This document shows, piece by piece, positions 45,842-54,795 of a stretch of DNA of 64,000 nucleotides. The stretch's first letter is position 1; the number at the start of each line of letters is the position of its first letter. The stretch lies in assembly GCF_900199545.1 (NCBI RefSeq), contig NZ_LT962670.1:299461-363460 (forward strand), in the 5' to 3' direction. The notes beneath the pieces were generated by a model, which worked only from the letters and a program-made list of their open reading frames with translations, was not told the DNA's origin and did not search any database. The position numbers and the translations under genes are program-made. Source of the stretch: Raoultibacter massiliensis. GTDB lineage: Bacteria; Actinomycetota; Coriobacteriia; Coriobacteriales; Eggerthellaceae.

Positions 45842-47512
45842 ATGAAAAACATCAGCCTGAAAACCATCTACCTGGGTGCTTTGACTGCGGTGTTCGCCGT
45901 TACGTTTTTCATGTTCGTGGCGTTCGACATTCATTCGCAGCAAGAACAAACCGAAGCGGCGCTTCTTGAAGAGGCGCGAACGTTCGCGCGCGAGATGGAT
46001 GCGGTGTGGGAGTTCATGGATAACTCCCAGTACACCATCAACAACACATCCGATGGCATCTACGAGTTCAAAGGCTTGCACTGCGCTGTGGTGGGCAAGA
46101 GCGTCGGTACGATCTTCTCGAAAGACAACGACTATACGATTCGCTACACGAATTACAATCCGCGCAATTACCAGGGCGAACCAGACGAGTACGAACAAGA
46201 GGCTCTGACGGAATTCAACGAGAATCCGAATATTACCGAGTATTACGGCATTGCGGAGTTCGGCGGCGTAGAGCGGTTCCGCTACGTTCAGGCCCTTGAA
46301 GTCGATTCGAGCTGTCTTGAGTGCCATGGGGATCCGGTTGGAGAAATCGATATCACAGGGCACGAGAAGGAAGGCTGGACCCTTGATTCCGTGGGCGGGG
46401 CCATCAGCATCGTCATCCCGCTTGAACAGCAGCAGCAGGTCATGCAGGGAAACGTCATCCGCGACGTCGTGTATTTTCTGCTGCTCACCACTTTGATCGG
46501 CATTGTCGTGTATGCAATTACCATGCTGTTCGTAACGCGCCCGCTTAATCGTATGAAATCCGCTTTTGGCGAAATGCAGGGCGGTACGCTTGCCGTGGCG
46601 CTTGACGAGCGGCGCTCGGCCAAAGAGATCAGCTTGCTCATCATGCGGTTCAACACCATGGCCGAAGAGCTGCAGGGCATCTATTCGAACCTTGAAGATC
46701 AGGTGGCCGATCGAACGGTTGATCTGCGCGAAGCGAACGACGCCCTCGAACGGCAACGTGATGCGCTCGAGCAGCTCAACGAGAAGCTCGAGCAGGAAAT
46801 GCGATTCAAATCCGACCTGCTTTCCATGGTCAATCACGAGCTTCGCACGCCTCTGACCTCTATCATCACGTTTGCGCAGATAGCTCGCGAGCGCAGTCAG
46901 TTGGGCGATGAAACCGAGCGGCATTCGTGGGAGGAGATCGAGAAGAACAGCCAGATTCTTCTGAGCATGATCAACAACATGCTCGATATTGCACGTTCCG
47001 ACGCGGGGAGCGTGAGGGCAACGTGCGAACCGATGGACCTTGGCGACATCGTAGCATCGGTGCGCACGACCATTGCACCGCTTGCCCGCAAGTACGACGT
47101 CGGCTTCGGTACGAGCGTCGCGCCCGACGTTCCGCTTGTAAACGGCGATTACGAGAAGACGGCGCGCATTCTCGAAAACCTGGCGAGCAACGCGATCAAG
47201 TTCACTCCCGACGGCGGGACGATTCGCCTTATCGTCGAATGCGATGAGGATACGGGCGGCGTGCGGATTGTGATGCGCGATACCGGAATCGGCATTGCCG
47301 AAGAGGACAAAGAGCGCATATTCGACAGGTTCTTCCAGGTCGACAGCACGTCGACGCGCAAATACAACGGCAGCGGCCTAGGGCTGGCGCTCGTAAGGGA
47401 GTATGCCGCCTTGCAGGGCTTCGCCGTTTCGGTGGAAAGCGAATTGGGCAAAGGGAGCTCGTTCATCATCGAGATTCCCCGCGAATCGGTGATAGGAGAC
47501 GGCGATGTATAA
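45842..47512 (+). CDS. Sensor histidine kinase with c-type haem domain
   Basis: 556 residues. Helix 1 at about residues 8-25, an extracytoplasmic Tll0287-like (DUF3365) domain of about 170 residues with a CXXCH haem motif (CLECH, 158-162), helix 2 around residues 200-225, HAMP linker, a coiled coil, then HisKA with phospho-His332 (NHELRTPL) and HATPase (N box SNAIKFTP; G1 DTGIGIAEED; G2 GSGLGLAL). The covalent haem suggests sensing of redox state or a small ligand at the cell surface. The ATG at 45842 begins right before the first helix. It overlaps the response regulator gene by eight bases, a clear two-component operon. Confidence 0.92.
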   Translation: MKNISLKTIYLGALTAVFAVTFFMFVAFDIHSQQEQTEAALLEEARTFAREMDAVWEFMDNSQYTINNTSDGIYEFKGLHCAVVGKSVGTIFSKDNDYTIRYTNYNPRNYQGEPDEYEQEALTEFNENPNITEYYGIAEFGGVERFRYVQALEVDSSCLECHGDPVGEIDITGHEKEGWTLDSVGGAISIVIPLEQQQQVMQGNVIRDVVYFLLLTTLIGIVVYAITMLFVTRPLNRMKSAFGEMQGGTLAVALDERRSAKEISLLIMRFNTMAEELQGIYSNLEDQVADRTVDLREANDALERQRDALEQLNEKLEQEMRFKSDLLSMVNHELRTPLTSIITFAQIARERSQLGDETERHSWEEIEKNSQILLSMINNMLDIARSDAGSVRATCEPMDLGDIVASVRTTIAPLARKYDVGFGTSVAPDVPLVNGDYEKTARILENLASNAIKFTPDGGTIRLIVECDEDTGGVRIVMRDTGIGIAEEDKERIFDRFFQVDSTSTRKYNGSGLGLALVREYAALQGFAVSVESELGKGSSFIIEIPRESVIGDGDV

Positions 47513-48209
47513 GGTGATGCTGATCGACGACGAGGACAATCTTCATGCGGCCATCAAAGAGCTGTTGGTTGCGAACGGTTACGAGTACTGCGGTGCGACC
47601 TGCGGGGAGGAGGGCCTCGCCATGCTCGGGTCTGAAAAGCCCGACTTGCTGTTGCTTGATGTGATGCTGCCGGGGATCAACGGATTCGATCTGTGCCGGA
47701 AGATCCGCGACGAGGGCAGGCGCATACCGGTCATCTTCGTTTCCGCGAAGAACGACATCGTTGACAAGAGCATCGGGTTCAAGGCGGGCGGCGACGATTA
47801 CGTGACCAAGCCGTTCAACGCGACAGAGCTCTTGCTGCGTATCGAAGCGAACATCCGCCGCCATAAAGACACGATCGAATTCGCCCATTGCTGCAACCGC
47901 GAGGGCGTCGCTTCCATTGGCGATCTCGAAGTGCATTTCGATGAGTACCAGGTGTTCGTGAAGGGCAAGCCGGTGCAATTGACTACCAAGGAGTTCGAGA
48001 TCGTGGCGTTTTTGGCGACCAACCCCGGCAAGGTGTTCACGCGCAGCCAGATTCAGGAGTACATTTGGGGTGATGCCGATGCGAAGGACACGAACAGCAT
48101 CACGGTGTTTGTGCGCAAGATCCGCGAGAAGATAGAGGAGAATCCCTCCGAGCCGAAGTATCTGCTCACGGTGCAGCGCGTCGGATACAAGATGGCCGAT
48201 GCGCTGTAG
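47505..48209 (+). CDS. OmpR family response regulator
   Basis: 234 residues: receiver domain (acidic pocket IDDEDN, phospho-Asp52 in LLLLDVMLPGINGFD, Lys in KPFNATELL) and OmpR/PhoB winged helix (TTKEFEIVAFLATNPGKVFT, DTNSITVFVRKIREKI, YLLTVQRVGYKM). Partner of the haem sensor kinase just upstream. Its targets probably include the molybdoenzyme operon starting 295 bases downstream, where an 11-base phased repeat array lies. Confidence 0.93.
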   Translation: MYKVMLIDDEDNLHAAIKELLVANGYEYCGATCGEEGLAMLGSEKPDLLLLDVMLPGINGFDLCRKIRDEGRRIPVIFVSAKNDIVDKSIGFKAGGDDYVTKPFNATELLLRIEANIRRHKDTIEFAHCCNREGVASIGDLEVHFDEYQVFVKGKPVQLTTKEFEIVAFLATNPGKVFTRSQIQEYIWGDADAKDTNSITVFVRKIREKIEENPSEPKYLLTVQRVGYKMADAL

Positions 48210-48299
48210 CGGGTTGTTTGCGCCGGCGTTTACGGCGGTTTGCCGCCACGCGGAATGCTTGCAGGTCAGGATAGCCGCCGCAGGCGCTTTCGGTTTCTC

Positions 48300-48349
48300 G
48301 TTAATATCGGGTTAATAACTTTTTAATCCAAAACTTATTTTCGGTTAAT
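48300..48349 (+). promoter_or_regulatory. Phased GTTAAT direct-repeat array (OmpR-type operator)
   Basis: GTTAAT at 48300 and 48311, TTTAAT at 48322, a degenerate ACTTAT at 48333 and GTTAAT at 48344 stand at exact 11-base steps, one helical turn apart. OmpR/PhoB-family dimers bind such direct repeats head-to-tail. The array lies about 160 bases before the molybdoenzyme start and next to the response regulator gene. Confidence 0.65.
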
Positions 48350-48504
48350 CGCAATAAGCCCCTCTTCTCGATAGAGTTGGATCATGGGAAAACCAGGGGA
48401 AGAGTTTTCCTCAACCGATCGCCAGGATCATCCATACCTCCCCCGGATACCTGGCGGGTCTAGGTTGAAAGTCGGACTCGCGACTTGAGACAGAAGGAGA
48501 GAAC

Positions 48505-50986
48505 ATGCAAGACGAAAAAACGCATGGACTGACACGAAGGAGCTTCATCAAGGGTGCAGCAACGCTGACGGCAGCAGGCGCGCTTGTCGGATGCAGCCCC
48601 AAAGCGGAGAACCTGGAAGAGGTAAAGGAGCCCGAGGCGGTTGTTTCGGATGAGATCTACACCGGAGTATGCAGGTCGAACTGTTTCGGCGGGTGCTTGC
48701 TGAACGTTCATGTACGGGATGGGCAGGTTGTCCGTACTTCGGCGGGAGATTTTCCAAACCCCGAGTACAATCGTATCTGCTCAAAGGGCCTTACGCAGGT
48801 GGCCCGTGTGTATAGTGCCGACCGGCTTCAATACCCTATGCGCCGAACGGGCGAGCGCGGCGCAGGGGAGTTCGAGCGGATAACCTGGGATGAGGCGCTC
48901 GATGAGATTACCGATAAATGGAAGGCGATCATCGACCAATATGGCCCCAACGCAATTGCGACATGGATGAACTCGGGAAATTTTGGGACGTGCACGGGGG
49001 GCGGTTTTGCCGGCATAATGCCCCGTTTTGGTGCGGTTATGGGATTTTCTTCTATAAAAGGAGATATTGATGCGGCGCAGGGATTTGCGGCGACGAAGAT
49101 ATACGGCGGGATGTCTGAGGCTCAAGCTAACAACGAGCCGACCGACTACGTGAATTCGAAGACATTCATCAACTGGGCGTCGAACCCGACCATCTCGCAA
49201 CCGCAGATCGTTCACTTTATGCTGGATGCCAAAGAAAACGGTACCAAGCTTATTGTGATCGATCCCGTTTACAACGCAACTGCCGCGAAAGCCGATTGGT
49301 ACATTCCCATCAATCCTGCAACCGATGGTGTCTTAGCCATGGCGATACTCAATGAAATCATGGTGGCCGGGAATGAGGATCAGGAATTTGTGCGCTCGCA
49401 TACCGAGGCGCCGTTGCTGATAAAGGAAGACGGCATGTTTTTGAGGATGAGCGATTTGGGGGGTGGAGCCAACCGAAGGCGATGCCGATCCTCTTACTGG
49501 CAAGCCGGCCGTCATCGATCCTTATGTCGTATGGGACGAGGAGTCGGGCGGAGCTGTGGCGCTCGAAGAGGCGAAAGCTCCGTCGTACAAAGAAGTTGCG
49601 CCCATTGAGGGCATTGCCGTTCAAACCGTGTGGGACAACGCGGCTGAAAAGGTGGCTGCCTGGTCTGCCGAGGTGGCATCGCCCGTATGTGGCGTTTCGG
49701 TTGACGACATCAAGGAACTTGCTCGGATATACGTGGAGGAAGGACCCGTCAACACCTATGTGCAGCTGGGGGCCGACCACTATATCAACGGTCACTATAA
49801 TTACTGGCCCATGTACGCGATCTCTGCGGCAACGGGAAATATTGGCAAGCCTGGCGCTGCTTGCGGCCCTATTTGCGTGTTGCCGAACAATTGCATCGAT
49901 TTCATGGTGTCGGTGGCTCCAACCGACACCGCTGGCAATCCTGCCCAGGGAGCCGGTCCCAGTTACAATGCCAACAGCGTTCTTGGGATTGTCGATACGG
50001 GTAAATTTGGAGATCAGGATGCCGTGATAAAAGGGGTGTATATCGCCACCACGAACCCTGCAACGGTGTGGGCTGATCACGGAAAGACCGTCGATCTGCT
50101 GAACAAGATCGAATTCATCGTCGTTGCCGACGTGACTATGACGGAGACGGCGATGTATGCCGATGTCCTTCTGCCCGTTGCGCATTGGTTCGAGGTAACG
50201 GATATGCATACGAATTGTCACACGCATCCCTATTTCGTATGGCAGGAAAAAGCTATCGAACCTCAATTCGAATCGAAGAGCGACTTCGAGATATTCAAGC
50301 TTCTTGCCGAAAAGATGGGCTATGGGGATTTCTTCGATTTCAACGAAGAAGAGTTTATTGCTATGGGCCTCGACAACGACGGCGCGAAGGCGTTGGGCTT
50401 AACAGTCGATCGGCTGAAGGAAGAACGTGCTGTCCGGTTTATGCCTGGAGAAACGTACATCTCATTCGAAGGCGGCAAATTCCTTACCGCAACGGGGAGG
50501 GCTAGCTTTTACAAGGAGAGCGTAGCCCCTGCATACAACGTCGGCCAGGATATCGATTTCAGCAAGGAAACATGTTTGTACTGGGAGCCGACCCTTGAGG
50601 CCGATAAGAGCAGCGCCGTTCGCGCGCAGTACCCGTTCCACTGCATTTCGGAACACATGCGCACGCGCACTCACAGCCAATGGTACGACGTAGACTACCT
50701 CAGGGAGTTCGATCCCGAACCAATTGTCCGGATAAACCCCGATGATGCGGCTGAGCTTGGGATCGTCGAGGGTGATACGGTGAGAATGTACAACGATCGC
50801 GGTTCGGTTGTGATGAAGGCGACCGTGAATGCCGGGTACCCGCGCGGTATCGTCGGAAGCCCTCGGAGCTATCGAGAGAAAGAGTTTATCGAGGGGCACT
50901 TTGCGAGCCTGTCAACGAATCAATACAACCAAGTCTGCGCAAACCAGGCATTCAACGATGTCGCTGTTGCGATCGAGAAAGCATAG
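48505..50986 (+). pseudogene. Tat-exported molybdopterin oxidoreductase, frameshifted
   Basis: DMSO-reductase-family catalytic subunit of about 827 residues if joined. It has a Tat motif (TRRSFIKGAA), lipobox-like LVGC, [4Fe-4S] ligands CRSNCFGGC plus RICSKG, and a complete C-terminal dinucleotide-binding region (HCISEHMRTRTHSQWYD, NPDDAAELGIVEGDTVRMYN). The frame breaks inside the G6 run 49458-49463: the first part reads to SDLGG then goes out of frame (stop at 49608), while the next frame picks up at VEPTEGDADPLTGKP. Removing one G restores LGVEPTEGD. Without repair neither piece would be a working enzyme: the first has the Fe-S domain and only part of the Mo domain. The Fe-S, chaperone and membrane partners follow. 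Confidence 0.88.
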
Positions 50987-50996
50987 GGTGATGTAA

Positions 50997-51662
50997 ATGA
51001 CTCGATATGGAATGGCTATCGATCTTAATCGCTGCTTCGGTTGCCAAGCATGTGCGGCAGCTTGCAAGGTGGCGAACAACCTCCCAGCAGAGCTGTCATA
51101 CAACGTGGTTTATACGAAGACGGATAGGGACTTCAGCACATTTGGGACTGCTGTCGTCAAAGGCGCCGTCGCAAACGACAATGCGGGCGGAACGTATCCT
51201 GATTGCACGTTAAGCTACCTTCCCGTGCAATGCCAGCATTGCGACAATCCTGCGTGTTTGGACGTCTGCCCGACTGGAGCTACTCAGAAAGACGAGGAGA
51301 CGGGCATCGTAACCGTTGACGACGAATTGTGCATCGGGTGCGAATCGTGCATTCAGGCTTGCCCCTATGAGGGAGTGCGTACCCTGATCAAGGGACAGCC
51401 CGAGTATTACCTCGATGTGGTGGTCGGAGAAGCTGATGCTCCTGCTCACAAGGGCGGCACGGTCGAGAAATGCACGTTCTGCAAGAACCTGATAGATCGC
51501 GGCGAAGTGCCGGCATGCATGCAGCTTTGCCCTGGGCGTGCTCGCTTCTGGGGGGATCTCGACGATCCCGAGTCCGATGTCAGCAAAGCGATAGAGGGAC
51601 GCGAGTTCATCCAGCTGCACGAAGAGGCAGGAACGGCTCCGAAGGTATACTATCTTCAGTAA
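50997..51662 (+). CDS. DmsB-like [4Fe-4S] ferredoxin subunit 2
   Basis: 221-residue electron-transfer subunit with four Cys clusters: CFGCQACAAACK, CQHCDNPACLDVCP, CIGCESCIQACPYEG and CTFCKNLIDRGEVPACMQLC. It starts ten bases after the molybdoenzyme stop and reads intact. It would connect the catalytic subunit to the membrane cytochrome encoded two genes on. It differs from the first DmsB-like protein by an insertion near residues 145-160 and longer loops. Confidence 0.93.
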   Translation: MTRYGMAIDLNRCFGCQACAAACKVANNLPAELSYNVVYTKTDRDFSTFGTAVVKGAVANDNAGGTYPDCTLSYLPVQCQHCDNPACLDVCPTGATQKDEETGIVTVDDELCIGCESCIQACPYEGVRTLIKGQPEYYLDVVVGEADAPAHKGGTVEKCTFCKNLIDRGEVPACMQLCPGRARFWGDLDDPESDVSKAIEGREFIQLHEEAGTAPKVYYLQ

Positions 51663-51724
51663 ATACGATTTGAGCAGGCAGCTCAGAGGTTGATTCTGGG
51701 CTGCCTGGTAAGCGGGGTGCGGAA

Positions 51725-52417
51725 ATGGACAAGGATCTACAATTGGCAAGAACCATAGGGAAGGCGGACATGTGCGAGCTTCTTACGCACGCATTCGCAT
51801 ATCCCGACGATAAGCTCGCACATGCTTTGCTGGACGAATCGTTCATCGGGGATTGCTCGTCTTGCTTTGCGGACATCGGTTGCGATGGCTGAGGTGCGGA
51901 GGCACTGCCTTTGCCGCATGGTGAATCGGGTGACGGGGTGCTCGCTTTCATGCGTAAAGAATATACGCGGATTTACCTTAGCCCCGTCCGTGTTCTCGTA
52001 TATCCCTATGAAAGCGCGTTTCTCCATGTTGAATCCGGTCGCGAGGGCGTTCCGGTCCTCTTCCGTTCCGCCGTTACGCTCGACGTCGAAGCGCAGATGC
52101 GCGAGGCGGGCGTCATGCCCAAAAACGCCCGCAAAGAGCCGTGCGACAGCGTCTTCCAGGAATTCGAGTTCATGTCCTTCATGTACGGGAGCCTCGCCGC
52201 TGCGATCCAAGAGGGCGACGAGGCGGCTTGCGACCTCTGGCAGGGCAGGGTCGAGCGGTTCCTCGACGAGCATGCGCTAAAATGGATGCCCGCCTTCATG
52301 GAGCGGACGATCGAACATTCGGGCGAGGGGCTCTATGCTTCGTTCGCGAGGATCGCCCTGGTTTTCCTCGGCATGCTTTCCGAGGAAGTCGTCGAACGCG
52401 AGAAGGAGCTCGTATGA
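51725..52417 (+). pseudogene. TorD-family chaperone interrupted by in-frame TGA
   Basis: Cytoplasmic chaperone that should help cofactor insertion and Tat proofreading of the molybdoenzyme. Reading from ATG 51725 gives MDKDLQLARTIGKADMCELL and HAFAYPDDKLAHALLDESF, a TorD-like N terminus, then TGA at codon 56 (51890-51892). The same frame continues without break as GAEALPLPHGESGDGVLAFM, RKEYTRIYLSPVRV and YPYESAFLHVE to the stop at 52417: 230 codons in all, the normal family length. So the two parts are one gene with a nonsense codon. Restart at TTG 51911 would give only a truncated protein. A six-plus-four-pair hairpin starts two bases after the TGA (51894-51919). The stop overlaps the next gene's ATG. 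Confidence 0.85.
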
Positions 52418-53133
52418 CGTTTCTCGGAGCGCTGCTGCTTGCCGTGGTTTTCTCGGTTGCGCTGAAGAAGCCGATCAAGAAGTACCCGGTGCTTTTTTAC
52501 GCGATCGCCATCGCGATCGACGTGCTGTTCATCTGCAACTCGTATATGGCTTTGCCTCGCATCGTGTCGAGCGCCCTGTTCTTGCTCGTCCACAAATGCA
52601 CACTCTCGCTCGCCCTGTTCGTCGTCGTGATGTACATCGGCGTCTTCGCGCGCGAGTCGAAGGCCAGGGCGTATTTGCTTCCCATCCGCGCGGAACTTTC
52701 CATCATTGCGTGGATCCTCTCGCTCGGGCACATGACGGTGTACCTCATGTCGTACGTGCCGCAGGTTATGGGCGGCATCGACCACATGAGCGGCCTCGTG
52801 CTCGGGTCGCTTGGGGTCGCACTCGTCTTGTTCGCCCTGCTGCTCGTGCTCGGCGTGACGTCGTTCGCGGTCGTGAAGCGGAGCATGAAGCTGCGCACTT
52901 GGAAGCGGGTGCAGCGGCTGGCGTATCCGTTCTTTGGGCTCGTCTACGTCCACCTGTTGCTCATGCTGCTTCCGCCCGCCCTCAAAGGCGGCGAGGCCGC
53001 GCAGGTCAGCGTGGCGGTGTATTCGGTGGTCTTCATCGGGTATGCGGTGCTGCGTCTGTGCCGGGCGGCGAAAGACGAAGCGGATTGCAGCTCGGCGCAA
53101 ATCGAGGCTCTCGACGGGGCGGACCTCGCTTAG
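52414..53133 (+). CDS. Ferric-reductase-like membrane cytochrome b subunit
   Basis: 239-residue membrane protein with about six or seven helices and conserved-looking membrane His (LVHKCTLSLALF, LSLGHMTVYLMS, GIDHMSGLV, LVYVHLLLMLLPP), like YedZ/MsrQ and other ferric-reductase-type transmembrane haem b proteins. It probably takes electrons from the quinone pool to the Fe-S subunit and replaces a DmsC/NrfD anchor. The ATG at 52414 overlaps the chaperone stop (ATGA) and has AAGGAG upstream. It ends the operon. Confidence 0.85.
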   Translation: MTFLGALLLAVVFSVALKKPIKKYPVLFYAIAIAIDVLFICNSYMALPRIVSSALFLLVHKCTLSLALFVVVMYIGVFARESKARAYLLPIRAELSIIAWILSLGHMTVYLMSYVPQVMGGIDHMSGLVLGSLGVALVLFALLLVLGVTSFAVVKRSMKLRTWKRVQRLAYPFFGLVYVHLLLMLLPPALKGGEAAQVSVAVYSVVFIGYAVLRLCRAAKDEADCSSAQIEALDGADLA

Positions 53134-53148
53134 CCAGCCCCCGCCTGG

Positions 53149-53193
53149 CCGGATCCTGCGAAACCGGACCCTGCTTATCCGGATCCCGCTTCG
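53149..53193 (+). repeat. Three imperfect 15-base tandem repeats
   Basis: CCGGATCCTGCGAAA, CCGGACCCTGCTTAT and CCGGATCCCGCTTCG stand in a row 15 bases after the operon's last stop. The period of 15 would keep a reading frame, but no gene is seen here. Confidence 0.7.
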
Positions 53194-53623
53194 CGGAAGG
53201 GCCCCCTAGGCGTGCGGGAGCCCGCGTCTGCGGCGCTGTGAAAAGAGATGGCCGCCGGGGCTGTCTTGCAACAGTTCCTTGCTTCGCCGCCAGCAGGAAT
53301 CGCCTTGCGTCCAAGCGGCTTCGGAGCGCCGAGTTGCTGTCGGGCGCTCTGCGAAAGCGCTTCAGCGGGGGCTGGTCGGTGAAAACGCCCCGAATTGCAC
53401 ACTATTTCGCGATATGTTGCGTTTGCGGGGCTTTTCGGGCGGCCAAGGGCCTCGAAAACGATGCCTGCGGCAACGGGAAAATGAGAGCGAGTCTGTGAGC
53501 AGGCGTTATGAAAAGGCGAGCAGCGCCTGTATTTTCGCAGCGCAACACTTCGGCATTTAGTGTGCAAGCGAAAGCCGATTCGCCGGCGAGCCGTGTCGGC
53601 GGCGGCCGATCGTCGCGTTCCCC
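53194..53623. other. GC-rich intergenic region, no gene seen
   Basis: About 430 bases between two convergent genes. Frames on both strands are long only because stops are rare in this base composition; none has a start site or domain. No clear terminator with T run was found. Confidence 0.45.
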
Positions 53624-54529
53624 CTAAATATCCACGCCCAGAAACTGCTTTACCGCGATGCCGATCACAAACGAAAGCGCAGCCACGCCGAGGCTTATGC
53701 CCGCCATCTGCCCGAAGCGCTTCTTGAAGGGGAGCCCCTGCGCAACCGAGAGGTAGTAGTTGAAGGCGACGAGAATCAAAAGCACGATGACGATCATCGT
53801 CGCCAGCGCCCACAGGTAATGCGCTTCGTCGAACAGAAGGTAGGGAAGGATCAGCAGCGCTACGGTGATGAGATAGGCGACGCCGGTATAGCTGGCGGAT
53901 TTGAGGGCGTCGGAGCGCCCTTCGCTTTTGGACGAAAGGTACTCGCTCGAAGCCATCGAAAGCGTTGCAGCGATTCCCGTGATAAGCCCCGAAAGCGCGA
54001 TGAGCCTCGTATTCTGCATGGCGAGCGTAAGCCCGGCGAGCGTGCCGGTCATCTCTACCATTGCGTCGTTCATGCCGAGAACCATAGACCCCACATACGA
54101 AAGCCGCTCTTCGTCGAGCATTTCGAGCAGCGCTTGCTCATGTTCTATTTCGTCGGCTCGGATCTCCATTGCCTCGGGCACTTCGACGGCGAGTTTCTCG
54201 TAGGCGTCTTTTGCATTGTTTTCGCCGTTTTCCATCAGCTTGACGGCGAAGGTGAATCCAAATATGCGTGCGATGGCGGTATGGAACAGCACTTTGCGCT
54301 TCTCGGGTCTCATCTCCTCGTCGGTGTAGTGCTGCCACCGCTTTGCATGGTAAGACTCTTCTTGCGATATGCGCGAGAGTGCGTCGCGGTTTCGCGCGTC
54401 TTTCGTGCGCGCTGCAATGCGGCGATAGATTTCCGCTTCGGTCACTTCCCCTTGCTGGAAAACCCGTATCTGAGCAAGCGCTTCAGGTGAAATCGAAGGC
54501 TTTGCAGATTCGGTGCTGCTGTCGGACAT
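53624..54529 (-). CDS. Ferritin-like domain fused to VIT1/CCC1 transporter (MbfA-like)
   Basis: 301 residues. The N-terminal half is a rubrerythrin-like di-iron helix bundle with EXXH-type motifs (SQEESYHAKRW, RADEIEHEQALLEML); the C-terminal half has about five helices of the VIT1/CCC1 metal transporter family (VLGMNDAMVEMTGTLAGL, ASSEYLSSKSEGR). Such membrane-bound ferritins export or store Fe2+ and Mn2+ and protect against oxidants. Starts at ATG 54529 (GAGGAGCGC upstream). Monocistronic. Confidence 0.9.
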   Translation of the reverse strand: MSDSSTESAKPSISPEALAQIRVFQQGEVTEAEIYRRIAARTKDARNRDALSRISQEESYHAKRWQHYTDEEMRPEKRKVLFHTAIARIFGFTFAVKLMENGENNAKDAYEKLAVEVPEAMEIRADEIEHEQALLEMLDEERLSYVGSMVLGMNDAMVEMTGTLAGLTLAMQNTRLIALSGLITGIAATLSMASSEYLSSKSEGRSDALKSASYTGVAYLITVALLILPYLLFDEAHYLWALATMIVIVLLILVAFNYYLSVAQGLPFKKRFGQMAGISLGVAALSFVIGIAVKQFLGVDI

Positions 54530-54694
54530 GGTGCGCTCCTCGTGTAGGTGCCAGGCTCAACTGCATAGGATAACGCGTTCGGCCGTCGGTCGACCGCGTT
54601 GTTTACGATTCGTCCCGAAATGGCTTTGGGGCTCGGCGGCCGTCGGTGCATTGGGCGGCGTACACGTACGGGAGCGCTTCAAGCGCCTTCGCGC

Positions 54695-54733
54695 GTCGGC
54701 GCCGCCCCGTCAGTTCGACCGGGCGGCGCCGAC
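54695..54733 (-). terminator. GC-rich hairpin after the KstD-like flavoprotein
   Basis: Perfect 13-pair stem GTCGGCGCCGCCC / GGGCGGCGCCGAC with a 13-base loop, about 60 bases beyond the flavoprotein stop on its strand. No T run. Confidence 0.65.
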
Positions 54734-54795
54734 AAGGATGGCCGAGCGCTATCGGAGCCGATGTCCGGCAAGTCGGGCATCGGACGAGTCGATGG

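Noticed and set aside
45827..46924. Minus-strand frame of 365 codons over the sensor kinase
   Set aside because: The plus strand has full kinase architecture; the shadow frame has none.
53279..53560. 93-codon plus-strand frame in the 53-kb gap
   Set aside because: No ribosome site or motif; stops are rare in this GC-rich stretch by chance.
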